Part shown: positions 24,704 through 33,893 of the stretch, in pieces | Layout of the letters: the number at the start of each line of letters is the position of its first letter | How positions within the stretch are numbered: position 1 is the stretch's first letter | NCBI RefSeq assembly: GCF_900606115.1 | Contig: NZ_UWPJ01000029.1 | Location: 62,001-126,000, forward strand | Length of the DNA stretch: 64,000 nt | Direction: 5' to 3' | Source: Pigmentiphaga humi | GTDB lineage: Bacteria > Pseudomonadota > Gammaproteobacteria > Burkholderiales > Burkholderiaceae_B | Position numbers and translations under genes: made by a program | The notes under the pieces: generated by a model | The model's database searches: none | What the model saw: the letters and a program-made list of their open reading frames with translations, nothing else | Told to the model about the DNA's origin: nothing

Positions 24704-25709
24704 TGACGGGCGTGCCGGCCACGACCTGTTCGGCCAGCGTCAGGAAGAACGTCTGCTCGGCGGGAAAGGCGCTGTCCGCCTCCGGAACGGCCGCCGCCTG
24801 CTGCAGGTTGACCAGCGTGCCCAGCGCGCTTTCGGCGTAGATGCCGGTAGCGATGCGGGCGCCGTGTGCCACGGCCAGCGCCTGCATGGCCTGCGCTTCT
24901 CCCATGCCGATGCGGCCGGGCTTGGCACTGAGCGCGCGGGCGCCGCGTTCCAGGAAAAGGGCGGCCTCGGCCGTAGTGGTGCAGGCGCTGTCGACGATGA
25001 TGGGCAGGCGGGTGCCTTGCTGCAAGGCTTCGAAATGGCGGTCGGGACGCAGCGCGCAGGGATCCTCGGCGGCTTGCACGCCTTCTTCTTCCAGCAGGCG
25101 CAGGTAGGCGGCGGCTTCGTCGCGGCCATAAGCGCTGTTGGCATCGACGCTCAGCCGCGCGCCGTCGCCCAGTACGCGGCGTATGGCGCGCAGCGCGCGC
25201 CGGTCGGTGTCCATGCCCTGGCCGCCCTTCACCTTGAAGGCGCGTATGCCGTGGCGCTCGGCCACCTCCGCGGCTTCGCGCGCCATGACCTCGGGCGGTT
25301 GGCGGGTGACCGTCCAGGACACCTCGACTTCGCGGCTGCCGTTCCAGCACTGCCACAGCGGCCGGCCCGCCGCCGCGGCGCGCAGCATGGCGCACGCGCT
25401 TTCCAGCATGCCCTTGGCCATGCGGTTTTCGGGAATGGGCGCCAGCGCCGCGCGCACCGCCTGCGGATCGCCCACGTCGATGGCCGCGACCGCGGGCATG
25501 ACGAGATCCTGCAGGCTGGCGCACAGCGAGGCCGGCGAAACGCCCGACCAGGTCGCCTTGACCGTGCCCTCCGCCAGGCCGGCGTGGCCGTCTTCGGATG
25601 CGATGCGCAGCAGCGCATACAGGCCCGAATCTTCGACGGCGTTGGCCCAGACGACCTGGCGCAGATAGGGCAGGCGGTAGAACTCCAGCGACCAGCGGGC
25701 GATCTTCAT
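24603..25709 (-). CDS. Muconate cycloisomerase-like enolase-superfamily enzyme
   Basis: 368 residues. K159-x-K161 (FKVKGG), metal ligands D189 (VDANSAY), E215 (AEDPC) and D240 (VDSACTT), and K263 (SAKPGRIG) give the Lys/Lys arrangement of the muconate-lactonising and dipeptide-epimerase branch. That contrasts with the His-Asp enzyme at 18672. It starts seven bases after the Bug gene's stop, so the two are one operon; the Bug protein probably supplies the substrate. The specific reaction cannot be named. Confidence 0.85.
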   Translation of the reverse strand: MKIARWSLEFYRLPYLRQVVWANAVEDSGLYALLRIASEDGHAGLAEGTVKATWSGVSPASLCASLQDLVMPAVAAIDVGDPQAVRAALAPIPENRMAKGMLESACAMLRAAAAGRPLWQCWNGSREVEVSWTVTRQPPEVMAREAAEVAERHGIRAFKVKGGQGMDTDRRALRAIRRVLGDGARLSVDANSAYGRDEAAAYLRLLEEEGVQAAEDPCALRPDRHFEALQQGTRLPIIVDSACTTTAEAALFLERGARALSAKPGRIGMGEAQAMQALAVAHGARIATGIYAESALGTLVNLQQAAAVPEADSAFPAEQTFFLTLAEQVVAGTPVIRQGRVALPASAGSDDWLDPERLARYRLAWPRV

Positions 25710-25716
25710 GGAGCCG

Positions 25717-26697
25717 TCAGTCCATCCGGATGCCGACTTTCTTGACGAGCTTGCCCCAGGTGTCCATTTCCCGTTCGACGTGGGCGCGGAACTCGTCGGG
25801 CGTGGTGCCCAGCATCTGCACGCCTTCCGACTTGAACTGCTCGCGGAATTCGGGCGCCTGGACGACCTTGTTCAGTTCGCGGTTCAGCTTGTCGACGATG
25901 GGCTGCGGCGTGCCGGCCGGCGCGACGTAGCCCCACCACCCGGAGGCATCGTAGCCGGGGTAGGTTTCGGCGATGGCCGGCACGTCGGGCAAGACGTCCA
26001 TGCGCTTCTGGCCGGTGACGGCGAGGGCCTTGACGCGGCCCGGTTTCAGGAAGGCCATGGCGCCCGTGTAGGTGCTGAACGACAACTGCACCTGGCCGCT
26101 GCTCAAATCGTTGAGGCCCTGGGCCAGACCTTTGTACGGCACGTGCATCAGGTCGATCTTGGCCATGTCCTTGAGCATTTCCCCCATCAGATGGGCGCTG
26201 CCGCCGTTGCCGGTGGATGCGTACGAGATCGTGCCGGGCTTGGCCTTGGCCAGCGCGACCAGTTCCGGGATGGTGTTGGCCGGCAGGTTGGGCGTGGCGA
26301 TCATGACGTAGGGGGAGGTGCCCACCAGCGAAATGAAGCTGAAGCTCTTGATGGAATCGTAGGGCAGCTTGGCCACCAGACTGGGGTTGATCGAATGGGA
26401 GGCTGCGGTCTGCAGCAGCGTGTAGCCATCGGGCTCGGCGCGCGCGACGTATTCGGTGCCGATGACGGTGCCGCCGCCCGGCTTGTTCTCGACCACGACG
26501 GTCTGCTTGAGCGATTCCGACAGCTTTTGCGCGATGCGGCGCGCCAGCACGTCGTTGATGGCGCCCGGCGTATAGGGAACGATGATGCGTATCGGCCGGG
26601 AGGGATAGTCGGCCGCCGATTGGGCATGGACGGCCGGGGCGATGGCGGCCAGCGCCAGGGCAAGGGCACTGGCGCGCAGGGCGTGGCGTTTGAGCAT
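25717..26697 (-). CDS. Bug/TctC-family periplasmic solute receptor
   Basis: 326 residues: signal peptide ending near AVHAQSA (about 26), then PSRPIRIIVPYTPGAINDVLARR, ENKPGGGTVIGTEYVARAEPDGYTLL and HVPYKGLAQGLNDL. PYTPGAIND differs from the common PFAPGG. It is the first gene of an operon with the muconate-cycloisomerase-like enzyme. Confidence 0.92.
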   Translation of the reverse strand: MLKRHALRASALALALAAIAPAVHAQSAADYPSRPIRIIVPYTPGAINDVLARRIAQKLSESLKQTVVVENKPGGGTVIGTEYVARAEPDGYTLLQTAASHSINPSLVAKLPYDSIKSFSFISLVGTSPYVMIATPNLPANTIPELVALAKAKPGTISYASTGNGGSAHLMGEMLKDMAKIDLMHVPYKGLAQGLNDLSSGQVQLSFSTYTGAMAFLKPGRVKALAVTGQKRMDVLPDVPAIAETYPGYDASGWWGYVAPAGTPQPIVDKLNRELNKVVQAPEFREQFKSEGVQMLGTTPDEFRAHVEREMDTWGKLVKKVGIRMD

Positions 26698-26913
26698 GGA
26701 GTCTCCTCTCTCGAATATATCTGGGGGATGAAGGTGGCGTTGCCGTCGCCGTTATTGTTGTTAGTATCAACTATGAGCGGGTTCAAACAATACACCAACA
26801 AGTTGCCGTATTCAACTATATTTGCCTGGACGGAGTAAGGTATTCCCCTGATGGCGCAAAGCCCCGGGTTACCATGCGCCCTCTCCGGATTTCGTTCCCG
26901 AATGGAAGCCAAG

Positions 26914-27936
26914 ATGACCGCATTGTCCATTCTCGACCTTTCCCCCATCTGCGCGGACGGCACCGCCGCCGACGCCTTGCGCAATACCCGCGACCTGGCC
27001 CGGCACGCCGAGGATTGGGGCTATCGCCGCTACTGGCTGGCCGAGCACCACAACATGCCGGGCATCGCCAGCGCGGCCACGTCGCTGGTCATTTCCCACG
27101 TCGCCGCCGCCACGCGCACCATGCGCGTGGGCGCCGGCGGCATCATGCTGCCCAACCACTCGCCGCTCGTGATCGCCGAGCAGTTCGGCACGCTGGCGTC
27201 GCTCTACCCGGGCCGCATCGACCTCGGCCTCGGGCGGGCGCCGGGTTCCGACCAGGCGACGGCGCGGGCGCTGCGCCGCCACGACCAGGACAGCGCCGAT
27301 CGTTTCCCGCAGGACGTCGCCGAGCTGCAGGCTTATTTCCAGCCGGCCCGGCCAGGCCAGGCCGTCCAGGCCGTGCCCGGCGCGGGACTGGACGTGCCGC
27401 TCTGGCTGCTCGGCTCCAGCCTGTTCAGCGCCCAGCTGGCGGCGCAGATGGGGTTGCCTTTCGCGTTCGCCTCGCACTTTGCGCCGGGCTACATGAGCGC
27501 GGCGCTCGATCTTTACCGCACCCGCTTCCAGCCCTCGGCCGCCTTGCAGCAGCCTTACGTCATGCTGGGCTTGAACGTGTTCGCCGCGCCGACGCGGCAA
27601 GAAGCTGCCCGCCTGTTCACCTCGCTGCAACAACAGTTCGTCAGCCTGATCCGGGGTACGCCCGGCAAGCTGCCGCCGCCGGTGGACGACATGGACGCGA
27701 TCTGGTCGGGCGCGGAGCGTGCGCATGTCGAGCGGGCGCTGGCCTGCACGGTGGTGGGCGACCCCGCGCAGGTGGAAGCGGGCATGCGCGCGTTCGCGGA
27801 GCGCACGGGCGCGGACGAATTGATGATTACGGCCCCGGTCTACGACCACGCGGCCAGGCTGGCGTCGTTCCATGCCGTCGCCAAAGCAGGCGAGAGGATT
27901 GGCCCACCCCCTGCGCGCTTTGCGCGTTCCCTCTAG
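26914..27936 (+). CDS. LLM-class flavin-dependent oxidoreductase
   Basis: 340 residues from the ATG at 26914; the ATG at 26902 is a possible longer start. The luciferase-like monooxygenase pattern is clear: [51 protein letters not shown], and a C-terminal DELMI.A block. Enzymes of this class use FMNH2 or F420 on diverse substrates; FMN is likely in this organism. It is divergent from the Bug/enolase operon and monocistronic, ending in a repeat-like stretch. Confidence 0.88.
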   Translation: MTALSILDLSPICADGTAADALRNTRDLARHAEDWGYRRYWLAEHHNMPGIASAATSLVISHVAAATRTMRVGAGGIMLPNHSPLVIAEQFGTLASLYPGRIDLGLGRAPGSDQATARALRRHDQDSADRFPQDVAELQAYFQPARPGQAVQAVPGAGLDVPLWLLGSSLFSAQLAAQMGLPFAFASHFAPGYMSAALDLYRTRFQPSAALQQPYVMLGLNVFAAPTRQEAARLFTSLQQQFVSLIRGTPGKLPPPVDDMDAIWSGAERAHVERALACTVVGDPAQVEAGMRAFAERTGADELMITAPVYDHAARLASFHAVAKAGERIGPPPARFARSL

Positions 27937-27944
27937 GGGGCGGA
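27905..27944. repeat. Short GC-rich intergenic repeat piece
   Basis: ACCCCCTGCGCGCTTTGCGCG followed by a CTAGGGGGCGG segment resembles part of the stretch at 17832-18000. It overlaps the last codons of the LLM gene, whose C-terminus ([10 protein letters not shown]) may therefore be repeat-derived. Confidence 0.4.
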
Positions 27945-27958
27945 ATGTAGTGGGGTCG

Positions 27959-27983
27959 ATTACGTCATAAAGCATTACGTCAT
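27959..27983. promoter_or_regulatory. Direct repeat ATTACGTCAT upstream of the SDR gene
   Basis: ATTACGTCAT occurs at 27959-27968 and again at 27974-27983, ending 24 bases before the SDR start codon. Phased direct repeats like this could bind a regulator. No candidate regulator gene sits beside it. Confidence 0.4.
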
Positions 27984-28007
27984 CACGCAACAGGAGAGGT
28001 GCACGGT

Positions 28008-28781
28008 ATGGAGCTGGGACTGCAGGGCAAGGTGGCGGTGATTACGGGCGCGACGGCGGGCATCGGCCTGGCCACCGCGCTCAAGTTCATCGAGGAAGGC
28101 GCGCGGGTGGCGATCTGCGCGCGCAATGCGGAGAAGCTGGAGCGCACGGCCGAGTTCCTGCGCGCCAAGGGCGGCGACGTGTTCGCCCAGGCCACCGACG
28201 TGTCCGATCCGGCGCAGATCGAAAGTTTCATGACTGCGCTGGTGGCGCATTTCGGCCGATTGGACATCCTGGTCAATAACGCTGGCACGTCCATGCGCGG
28301 GCCTTTCCTGAACGTCAGCGACGCGGACTGGGAGGCCGACATGCAGCTCAAGCTGTTCGGCGCGATCCGTTGTTCGCGGATCGCGGTCGGCCATATGAAG
28401 AAGCAGGGCGGCGGCCGCATCGTCAACCTGTCGACCATAGGCGGCAAGCAGCCGGCCGCCACGTCGATGCCGACCTCGGTGTCGCGCGCGGCCGGCCTGG
28501 CGCTGACCAAGGCTTTGTCGCGCGAGTTCGCGGCCGACAACATCCTGGTCAACGCGGTCTGCATAGGCAAGATCAAGGCGGGCCAGCACGAGCGCTCCGC
28601 GGCCAGGAAAGGCCAGGATCCCGACGACCTGTACCGCGAGTTCGCGCGCGGCATTCCGCTGGGCCGGGTGGGCGAGGCCGAAGAGGCCGCCAACGTGATC
28701 GTGTTCCTGGCCTCGCAGGCGGCCAGCTACGTCACCGGCTCCAGCGTCAACCTCGATGGCGGGGCGTCGGGCGTCATGTAG
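28008..28781 (+). CDS. SDR-fold oxidoreductase lacking the YxxxK motif
   Basis: 257 residues behind CAGGAGAGG. The Rossmann cofactor site TGATAGIG (about 13-20) and NNAG (90-93) are intact, and S142 is in place. Where the catalytic Tyr and Lys should stand, the sequence reads T156-S-V-S-R160, so both are substituted. The family is the divergent short-chain dehydrogenase group. It may still be active with another acid or act as a binding protein. It is monocistronic, followed by the MarR operator at 28824. Confidence 0.85.
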   Translation: MELGLQGKVAVITGATAGIGLATALKFIEEGARVAICARNAEKLERTAEFLRAKGGDVFAQATDVSDPAQIESFMTALVAHFGRLDILVNNAGTSMRGPFLNVSDADWEADMQLKLFGAIRCSRIAVGHMKKQGGGRIVNLSTIGGKQPAATSMPTSVSRAAGLALTKALSREFAADNILVNAVCIGKIKAGQHERSAARKGQDPDDLYREFARGIPLGRVGEAEEAANVIVFLASQAASYVTGSSVNLDGGASGVM

Positions 28782-28823
28782 TCCGGGCGAGGGGATTGCC
28801 AACATGGCGTTCCCTCCTATATA

Positions 28824-28842
28824 GTTAGTTCTTCTAACTAAC
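28824..28842. promoter_or_regulatory. MarR-type inverted repeat upstream of the MarR/exporter pair
   Basis: GTTAGTT at 28824-28830 and AACTAAC at 28836-28842 form a perfect 7-base inverted repeat with a 5-base spacer, ending 44 bases before the MarR gene. The half-sites TTAGTT/AACTAA are the same as in the operator at 10745-10756. Confidence 0.6.
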
Positions 28843-28886
28843 TTCTTGCGCGAACCGCTGCCGCCCGGCGCCGGCTCGCCGCGTTC

Positions 28887-29324
28887 ATGCCAGACTCCTC
28901 CAGCCCTGAATCCATAGAACTGGCCGCGCGGCTGCGGCCGGCCATTCTTCGCCTGAACCGCATGCTGCGGCGCGAGACCCAGGGTTTCGGCGTTTCCCCG
29001 CTGATGGTCATGCTGCTGTCGGCCATCGACAAGGAGCCGGGCATAGGCGTCAGCGACCTGGCCGCGCGCGAGAACATGCGCGCGGCTTCCATGAGCCATC
29101 ACATCAAGCAACTGGAAGCGGCCGGCTACATCCAGCGCGACCAGACCCTGCATACCGACAAGCGCCGGGTCGGCCTGGCCGTCACCCCTCTGGCGCGCAC
29201 GCTGATCGCCGATGTGCGCAAGCGGCGCACCGACTGGCTCGCCAGCCGCATCGGCATGCTCCCCCCGTCTTCCCGCGATGCGCTGAAGCAGGCGATGGAC
29301 GCCCTGTCGCGCCTCGGAGAGTAA
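28887..29324 (+). CDS. MarR-family regulator of the adjacent exporter
   Basis: 145 residues with the winged helix IGVSDLAARENMRAASMSHHIKQLEAAGYIQRDQTLHTDKRRVGLAVTPLA. The exporter gene follows 13 bases later in the same direction, the classic MarR/EmrR-efflux arrangement. It probably represses both through the inverted repeat upstream, with induction by toxic phenolics or drugs. Confidence 0.9.
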   Translation: MPDSSSPESIELAARLRPAILRLNRMLRRETQGFGVSPLMVMLLSAIDKEPGIGVSDLAARENMRAASMSHHIKQLEAAGYIQRDQTLHTDKRRVGLAVTPLARTLIADVRKRRTDWLASRIGMLPPSSRDALKQAMDALSRLGE

Positions 29325-29337
29325 GAAAGGCACCCCC

Positions 29338-30783
29338 ATGTCCGCCAGCAATCAGACTACCGATAGCCAGCTTTCCCTGTTCGGACGCGCCCGGCAGCGC
29401 ATCTCGTCGATGATGGTGCCGCTCATCATCGGCTGCGCGCTGTTCATGCAGATGCTGGATTCCACCGTGATCACCACCGCGTTGCCGGCCATGGGGCATT
29501 CGCTGGGCGAGGACCCGGTCAAGCTCAACGTCGCCATCACGGCCTACCTGCTGAGCGCGGCCGTGTTCGTGCCCATCTGCGGATGGGCGGCTGACCGCTT
29601 CGGCGCGCGCCGGGTATTCACCTCGGCGATCGTGCTGTTCACGCTCAGTTCGACGCTGTGCGGCGTCTCGCACACCCTGGGGCAGATCGTCGCCGGCCGC
29701 ATCCTGCAGGGCTTTGCCGGCGCGATGATGGTGCCGGTCGGGCGCATCGTGCTGTTGCGCTCGGTGCCCAAGTCGGAACTGGTCCGGGCCATGTCCTTTC
29801 TGAGCATGCCGGCGCTGCTGGGGCCTATTTTCGGGCCGGCGGTGGGCGGTTTCCTGGTCGAGTACGCGTCCTGGCGCTGGATTTTCTTCATGAACCTGCC
29901 CATAGGCGTCCTGGGCGTGGTCCTGACGCTGCGCTACATCAAGGAGGAGGCCTCCGAGCGCGTGCCGCAGCCGCTGGACGTGGTGGGCTTCCTGCTGACC
30001 GCCGTGTGCATGGGAACGCTGGTGTTTTGTTTCGAGGCCGTGGGCCACGGCGTGCTGTCGTCGGGCATGGTGGCCGGCCTGCTGGCGCTGGGCTGCCTGT
30101 GCGGCTATCTATACCTCAGGCATGCGGAACGCTCGCCGAACCCCATCCTCGATTTTCGGCTGCTCAAGATCCCGACCTTCTCGGTCGCGCTGCTGGGCGG
30201 CAACCTGTGCCGGCTGGCGGTGGGCGCGGTGCCCTTCCTGCTCGCCATGCAGTTGCAGATCGCATTCGGTATGGGGCCGTTCGCGGCCGGCCTGCTGACC
30301 TTCGCCGGCGCGCTCGGCGCGTTGATGATGAAGATGATCGCCAGTCCCATCATCCGGCGCTTCGGATTCCGCCGCACGCTGCTGGGCAACGCCTTCCTGT
30401 GCGGCCTGAGCATCCTGGGGTGCATCCTGTTCACGCCTGTCACGCCGCACCTGGTCATCATCGTGGTGCTGATGCTGGGAGGACTGTCGCGCTCGCTGCA
30501 GTTGACCGCGGTGAATTCGCTGTCTTACGCGGACATCCGCTCCGACCAGATGGCGCGCGCCACCGGCCTGGCCAGCGCGGTCCAGCAACTGACGATCAGC
30601 CTGGGCGTGGCGCTGGCGGCCTTCGTGCTCAAGTGCAGCATGGCGCTGCGCGGCTCGGGCACGCTCGAGGACATGGACGTCACGTACGGCTACCTGGTGA
30701 TCGGGATATCCATGATGCTGTCGGTCACGGCCTTCCGCAAGCTGGCGCCCAACGCCGGCGCCGAGGTCAGCGGCAAGCGCTGA
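29338..30783 (+). CDS. MFS drug exporter, DHA2 (EmrB/QacA) type
   Basis: 481 residues with about 14 hydrophobic segments. MQMLDSTVITTALP in the first helix, the antiporter loop GWAADRFGARRVF, and GPIFGPAVGGFL in TM5 are the DHA2 signatures. Such proteins export hydrophobic compounds in exchange for protons. No EmrA-type adaptor is next to it. It is co-transcribed with the MarR gene and ends at a bidirectional hairpin. Confidence 0.9.
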   Translation: MSASNQTTDSQLSLFGRARQRISSMMVPLIIGCALFMQMLDSTVITTALPAMGHSLGEDPVKLNVAITAYLLSAAVFVPICGWAADRFGARRVFTSAIVLFTLSSTLCGVSHTLGQIVAGRILQGFAGAMMVPVGRIVLLRSVPKSELVRAMSFLSMPALLGPIFGPAVGGFLVEYASWRWIFFMNLPIGVLGVVLTLRYIKEEASERVPQPLDVVGFLLTAVCMGTLVFCFEAVGHGVLSSGMVAGLLALGCLCGYLYLRHAERSPNPILDFRLLKIPTFSVALLGGNLCRLAVGAVPFLLAMQLQIAFGMGPFAAGLLTFAGALGALMMKMIASPIIRRFGFRRTLLGNAFLCGLSILGCILFTPVTPHLVIIVVLMLGGLSRSLQLTAVNSLSYADIRSDQMARATGLASAVQQLTISLGVALAAFVLKCSMALRGSGTLEDMDVTYGYLVIGISMMLSVTAFRKLAPNAGAEVSGKR

Positions 30784-30805
30784 CGCCCGGCCGGCTACCG
30801 GCAGG

Positions 30806-30826
30806 CCGGCCGCGCGATGCGGCCGG
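30806..30826. terminator. Bidirectional hairpin between exporter and fumC
   Basis: CCGGCCGC and GCGGCCGG form a perfect 8-bp stem around a 5-base loop in the gap between convergent genes. Confidence 0.6.
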
Positions 30827-30829
30827 TGT

Positions 30830-32218
30830 TCAGCCGGGGTGGGTCATGTCGCGCGGCACCACCCACTGGTCGAACTGCTCGGCGGTCAGGTGGCCGAGCG
30901 CCAGCGCCGATTCCTTCAGCGACAGGTTTTCCTTGTGCGCCTTCTTGGCGATCTGGGCGGCCTTGTCGTAGCCGATGTGCGGGTTCAGCGCGGTGACCAG
31001 CATCAGCGAGCGGTCCACCAGTTCGGCGATGCGCTCGTGGTTGGGCTCCAGCCCGGCCACGCAGTTCTTCTCGAAGCTCGCCATGCCGTCGGCCAGCAGC
31101 CGCACCGATTGCAGGAAGTTGTGGATCAGCAGCGGCTTGAAGACGTTCAGTTCGAAATTGCCGCTGGCGCCGCCGATGTTGATGGCCACGTCGTTGCCCA
31201 GCACCTGCGCGCCCAGCATGGTCAGCGCCTCGGACTGGGTCGGGTTGACCTTGCCCGGCATGATGGAGCTGCCCGGCTCGTTTTCGGGAATGCGGATTTC
31301 GCCCAGCCCCGAGCGCGGGCCGCTGGCGAGCCAGCGCACGTCGTTGGCGAGCTTGATCAGCCCCGCCGCCAGGGTCTTGAGCGCGCCGTGCGAGAACAGC
31401 ATGCCTTCGTGCGAGGCCAGTGCCTGGAACTTGTTGGCCGCCGATTCGAACGGCAGCCCGGTTTCCTTGGCAAGCTCGGCGGCCACGCGCGCGCCGAACT
31501 CCGGATGCGTGTTCAGCCCGGTGCCGACGGCGGTGCCGCCCACGGCCAGCTGCAGCAGGCCGCGCTGGGCGTAGCGGATCTGTTCCTCGGCCAGCGCCAG
31601 CTGCGCTTCATGGCCGGACAGTTCCTGGCCCAGCGTCAGCGGGGTGGCGTCCTGCAGGTGGGTGCGGCCGATCTTGACGATGTCGGCATAGGCGTCGGCC
31701 TTCTCCGCCAGCGTCCTGCGCAGCTGCGCCAGCGCGGGCAGCAGGCGGTTGTGGATCTGCAGCGCGGCGGCCACGTGCATGGCGGTGGGGAACATGTCGT
31801 TGGACGACTGGCCGCGGTTGACGTGGTCGTTGGGATGGACGAGCCGCGATTCGCCGCGCTCGCCGCCCAGCAATTCCGAGGCGCGGTTGGCCAGCACCTC
31901 GTTGACGTTCATGTTGGATTGCGTGCCCGAGCCGGTCTGCCAGACGCTCAGCGGGAACTCGTCGGGCCAGTTGCCCGCGATGACTTCGTCGGCGGCCGAC
32001 ACGATGGCCTGCGCCAGCCTGGCGTCGAGCAGGCCGAGCCCGGCGTTGACGCGCGCCGCGGCGCGCTTGACGCGGGCCAGCGCCTCGACCAGCGGGGCGG
32101 GCATCTTCTCGGTGGAGATCGAGAAAAATTGCAGCGAGCGCTGGGTTTGCGCGCCCCATAGATGCTCGGCGGGGACTTCGATCGGGCCGAAGGTGTCTTT
32201 TTCGACGCGGGTATTCAT
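30830..32218 (-). CDS. fumC: Fumarate hydratase class II
   Basis: 462 residues from the ATG at 32218, the normal class II length. The superfamily signature [11 protein letters not shown] is present, together with the substrate-site element [14 protein letters not shown], the N..SSND element and [16 protein letters not shown]. The enzyme interconverts fumarate and malate in the TCA cycle and is the oxygen-stable, iron-independent form. It is divergent from the polyphosphate phosphotransferase gene. Confidence 0.96.
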   Translation of the reverse strand: MNTRVEKDTFGPIEVPAEHLWGAQTQRSLQFFSISTEKMPAPLVEALARVKRAAARVNAGLGLLDARLAQAIVSAADEVIAGNWPDEFPLSVWQTGSGTQSNMNVNEVLANRASELLGGERGESRLVHPNDHVNRGQSSNDMFPTAMHVAAALQIHNRLLPALAQLRRTLAEKADAYADIVKIGRTHLQDATPLTLGQELSGHEAQLALAEEQIRYAQRGLLQLAVGGTAVGTGLNTHPEFGARVAAELAKETGLPFESAANKFQALASHEGMLFSHGALKTLAAGLIKLANDVRWLASGPRSGLGEIRIPENEPGSSIMPGKVNPTQSEALTMLGAQVLGNDVAINIGGASGNFELNVFKPLLIHNFLQSVRLLADGMASFEKNCVAGLEPNHERIAELVDRSLMLVTALNPHIGYDKAAQIAKKAHKENLSLKESALALGHLTAEQFDQWVVPRDMTHPG

Positions 32219-32372
32219 GTGGGCTATCTCCTGTTCAGCGTTTACAGGACGGCGGGATGCAGCAGGGCGGATGTTCCATCCGATCAGGTTAGCAGATGCT
32301 GCCGACACGCGGCTTGTGCCCCTTCGGGCGACTGTGGTAAAGCTTGCGCGTGCCATCTTCCGGAGCGCCGCC

Positions 32373-33845
32373 TTGTTCCAGCAAGCCGAACTCGACCCTG
32401 TCCTGGCCGACGCCGAATACAAGCGGCGCGAGCCCGCCTTGCGCATCGCGCTGCTGCAAAGTCAATACGATCTCCTCCGCAAGCGCGACCGCGCGCTGCT
32501 GGTCGTGGTGGCGGGCGTGGACGGCGCGGGCAAGGGTTCGGCCATCAACCAGCTCAACGAGTGGATGGACCCGCGCCACATCCGCACTCTGGCGTTCGGC
32601 GACCCCTCGGCCGACGAGGCGCAGCGGCCGCCCATGTGGCGCTACTGGAATGCTTTACCGGCGCTGGGGCAGACCGGGATCGTGTTCGGCTCCTGGTACG
32701 CGCCGCTGTTCCTGGAGGCCGCGCGCAAGAAACCCGACATGAACCGCATCGAGGCCATGGCCGCCGAGATCGCCCGCTTCGAGGCCATGCTCGCCGGCGA
32801 GCGGGTGCAGGTTCTCAAGCTCTGGTATCACCTGTCGCGCGAGGCCCAGGCCGCCCGCATCCAGTCGCAGCTGGCCAATCCCGCCACGGCCTGGCGCGTG
32901 TCCGAAGCCGATCTGGAGGTTCCCCGCAAATTCAAGCGCCTGCGCGCCGCCGGCCAGATCGTGCTGGAGTCGACCCATACGCCGCATGCGCCCTGGCGCG
33001 TCGTGCCCAGCGCCAACGAGCGGCTGCGTACGATAGAGACGGCTGGCGCCGTGCTGGAAGCCCTGCGGCGCAAGCTGCCCGCGGCGCCGCGCAAGCCGCC
33101 TGCCATACCGGGCGCGCAAAGCGGGCATGGCGAGGCGCCGGCGCTGGAGCCGGTCCCGGATGCCCGCAAGCTCGACGACGGCGTGTATGAGCGGCAACTG
33201 GCGGCCTGGCAGGCGCGCCTGTCCGCGCAGGTGCGCCGCAAACGGTTTCGCAAGCGTTCGCTGGTTCTGGTGTTCGAAGGTGTGGACGCGGCGGGCAAGG
33301 GCGGGGCCATCCGCCGGGTGGCCCACGCGCTGGACGTGCGCGACCTGGAAATCGTGCCGATTTCCGCACCCAGCGACGACGAGCGCGCGCATCCTTATCT
33401 GTGGCGCTTCTGGCGGCATCTGCCCTTGCACGGCCGGGTCTGCATTTTCGACCGGTCCTGGTACGGCCGGGTGCTGGTCGAGCGGGTCGACGGGTTGATT
33501 CCGCCGGCCACCTGGAAGCGCGCCTATGTCGAGATCAACGATTTCGAGGAGCAATTGCGCCGCGGCGGCGCCGTGGTGATCAAGTTCTGGCTGGCGATTT
33601 CGCGCGACGAACAGCTGCGGCGCTTCCATGAGCGGCGCGACTCGCCGTTCAAGCAGTTCAAGCTGACGCCGGACGACTGGCGCAACCGCCGCAAATGGGA
33701 CGACTACGCCCAGGCCGCGCAAGACATGCTGGCCCGTACCGACACGGCCCACGCGCCGTGGGTGGTGGTCGCCACCGACGACAAGCGCGCGGCGCGCCTG
33801 CTGGTGCTCGAGCATATCGTGCAGGCGCTGGAGGAGGCGTGGTGA
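32373..33845 (+). CDS. pap: Polyphosphate:AMP phosphotransferase, two PPK2 domains
   Basis: 490 residues from a TTG at 32373. The frame is open much further upstream, but that part is antisense to fumC. GGAG lies 7 bases before the TTG, and FQQAELDP is the expected family start. Two PPK2 domains are tandem: Walker [10 protein letters not shown] near residue 50 and GVDAAGKGG near residue 305, with SWYAP and SWYGRVL in the lids. Two-domain proteins of this family (class II PPK2) phosphorylate AMP to ADP with polyphosphate. Monocistronic. Confidence 0.9.
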   Translation: MFQQAELDPVLADAEYKRREPALRIALLQSQYDLLRKRDRALLVVVAGVDGAGKGSAINQLNEWMDPRHIRTLAFGDPSADEAQRPPMWRYWNALPALGQTGIVFGSWYAPLFLEAARKKPDMNRIEAMAAEIARFEAMLAGERVQVLKLWYHLSREAQAARIQSQLANPATAWRVSEADLEVPRKFKRLRAAGQIVLESTHTPHAPWRVVPSANERLRTIETAGAVLEALRRKLPAAPRKPPAIPGAQSGHGEAPALEPVPDARKLDDGVYERQLAAWQARLSAQVRRKRFRKRSLVLVFEGVDAAGKGGAIRRVAHALDVRDLEIVPISAPSDDERAHPYLWRFWRHLPLHGRVCIFDRSWYGRVLVERVDGLIPPATWKRAYVEINDFEEQLRRGGAVVIKFWLAISRDEQLRRFHERRDSPFKQFKLTPDDWRNRRKWDDYAQAAQDMLARTDTAHAPWVVVATDDKRAARLLVLEHIVQALEEAW

Positions 33846-33893
33846 GCGCTCCGGCGGCCGGTTCCGTTCCCGGTAGAAACGCTGCCGCTGCCT

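Noticed and set aside
31749-32372. Longer N-terminus of the polyphosphate phosphotransferase
   Set aside because: It is antisense to fumC and lacks family similarity; the TTG at 32373 has a ribosome-binding site and the expected start.
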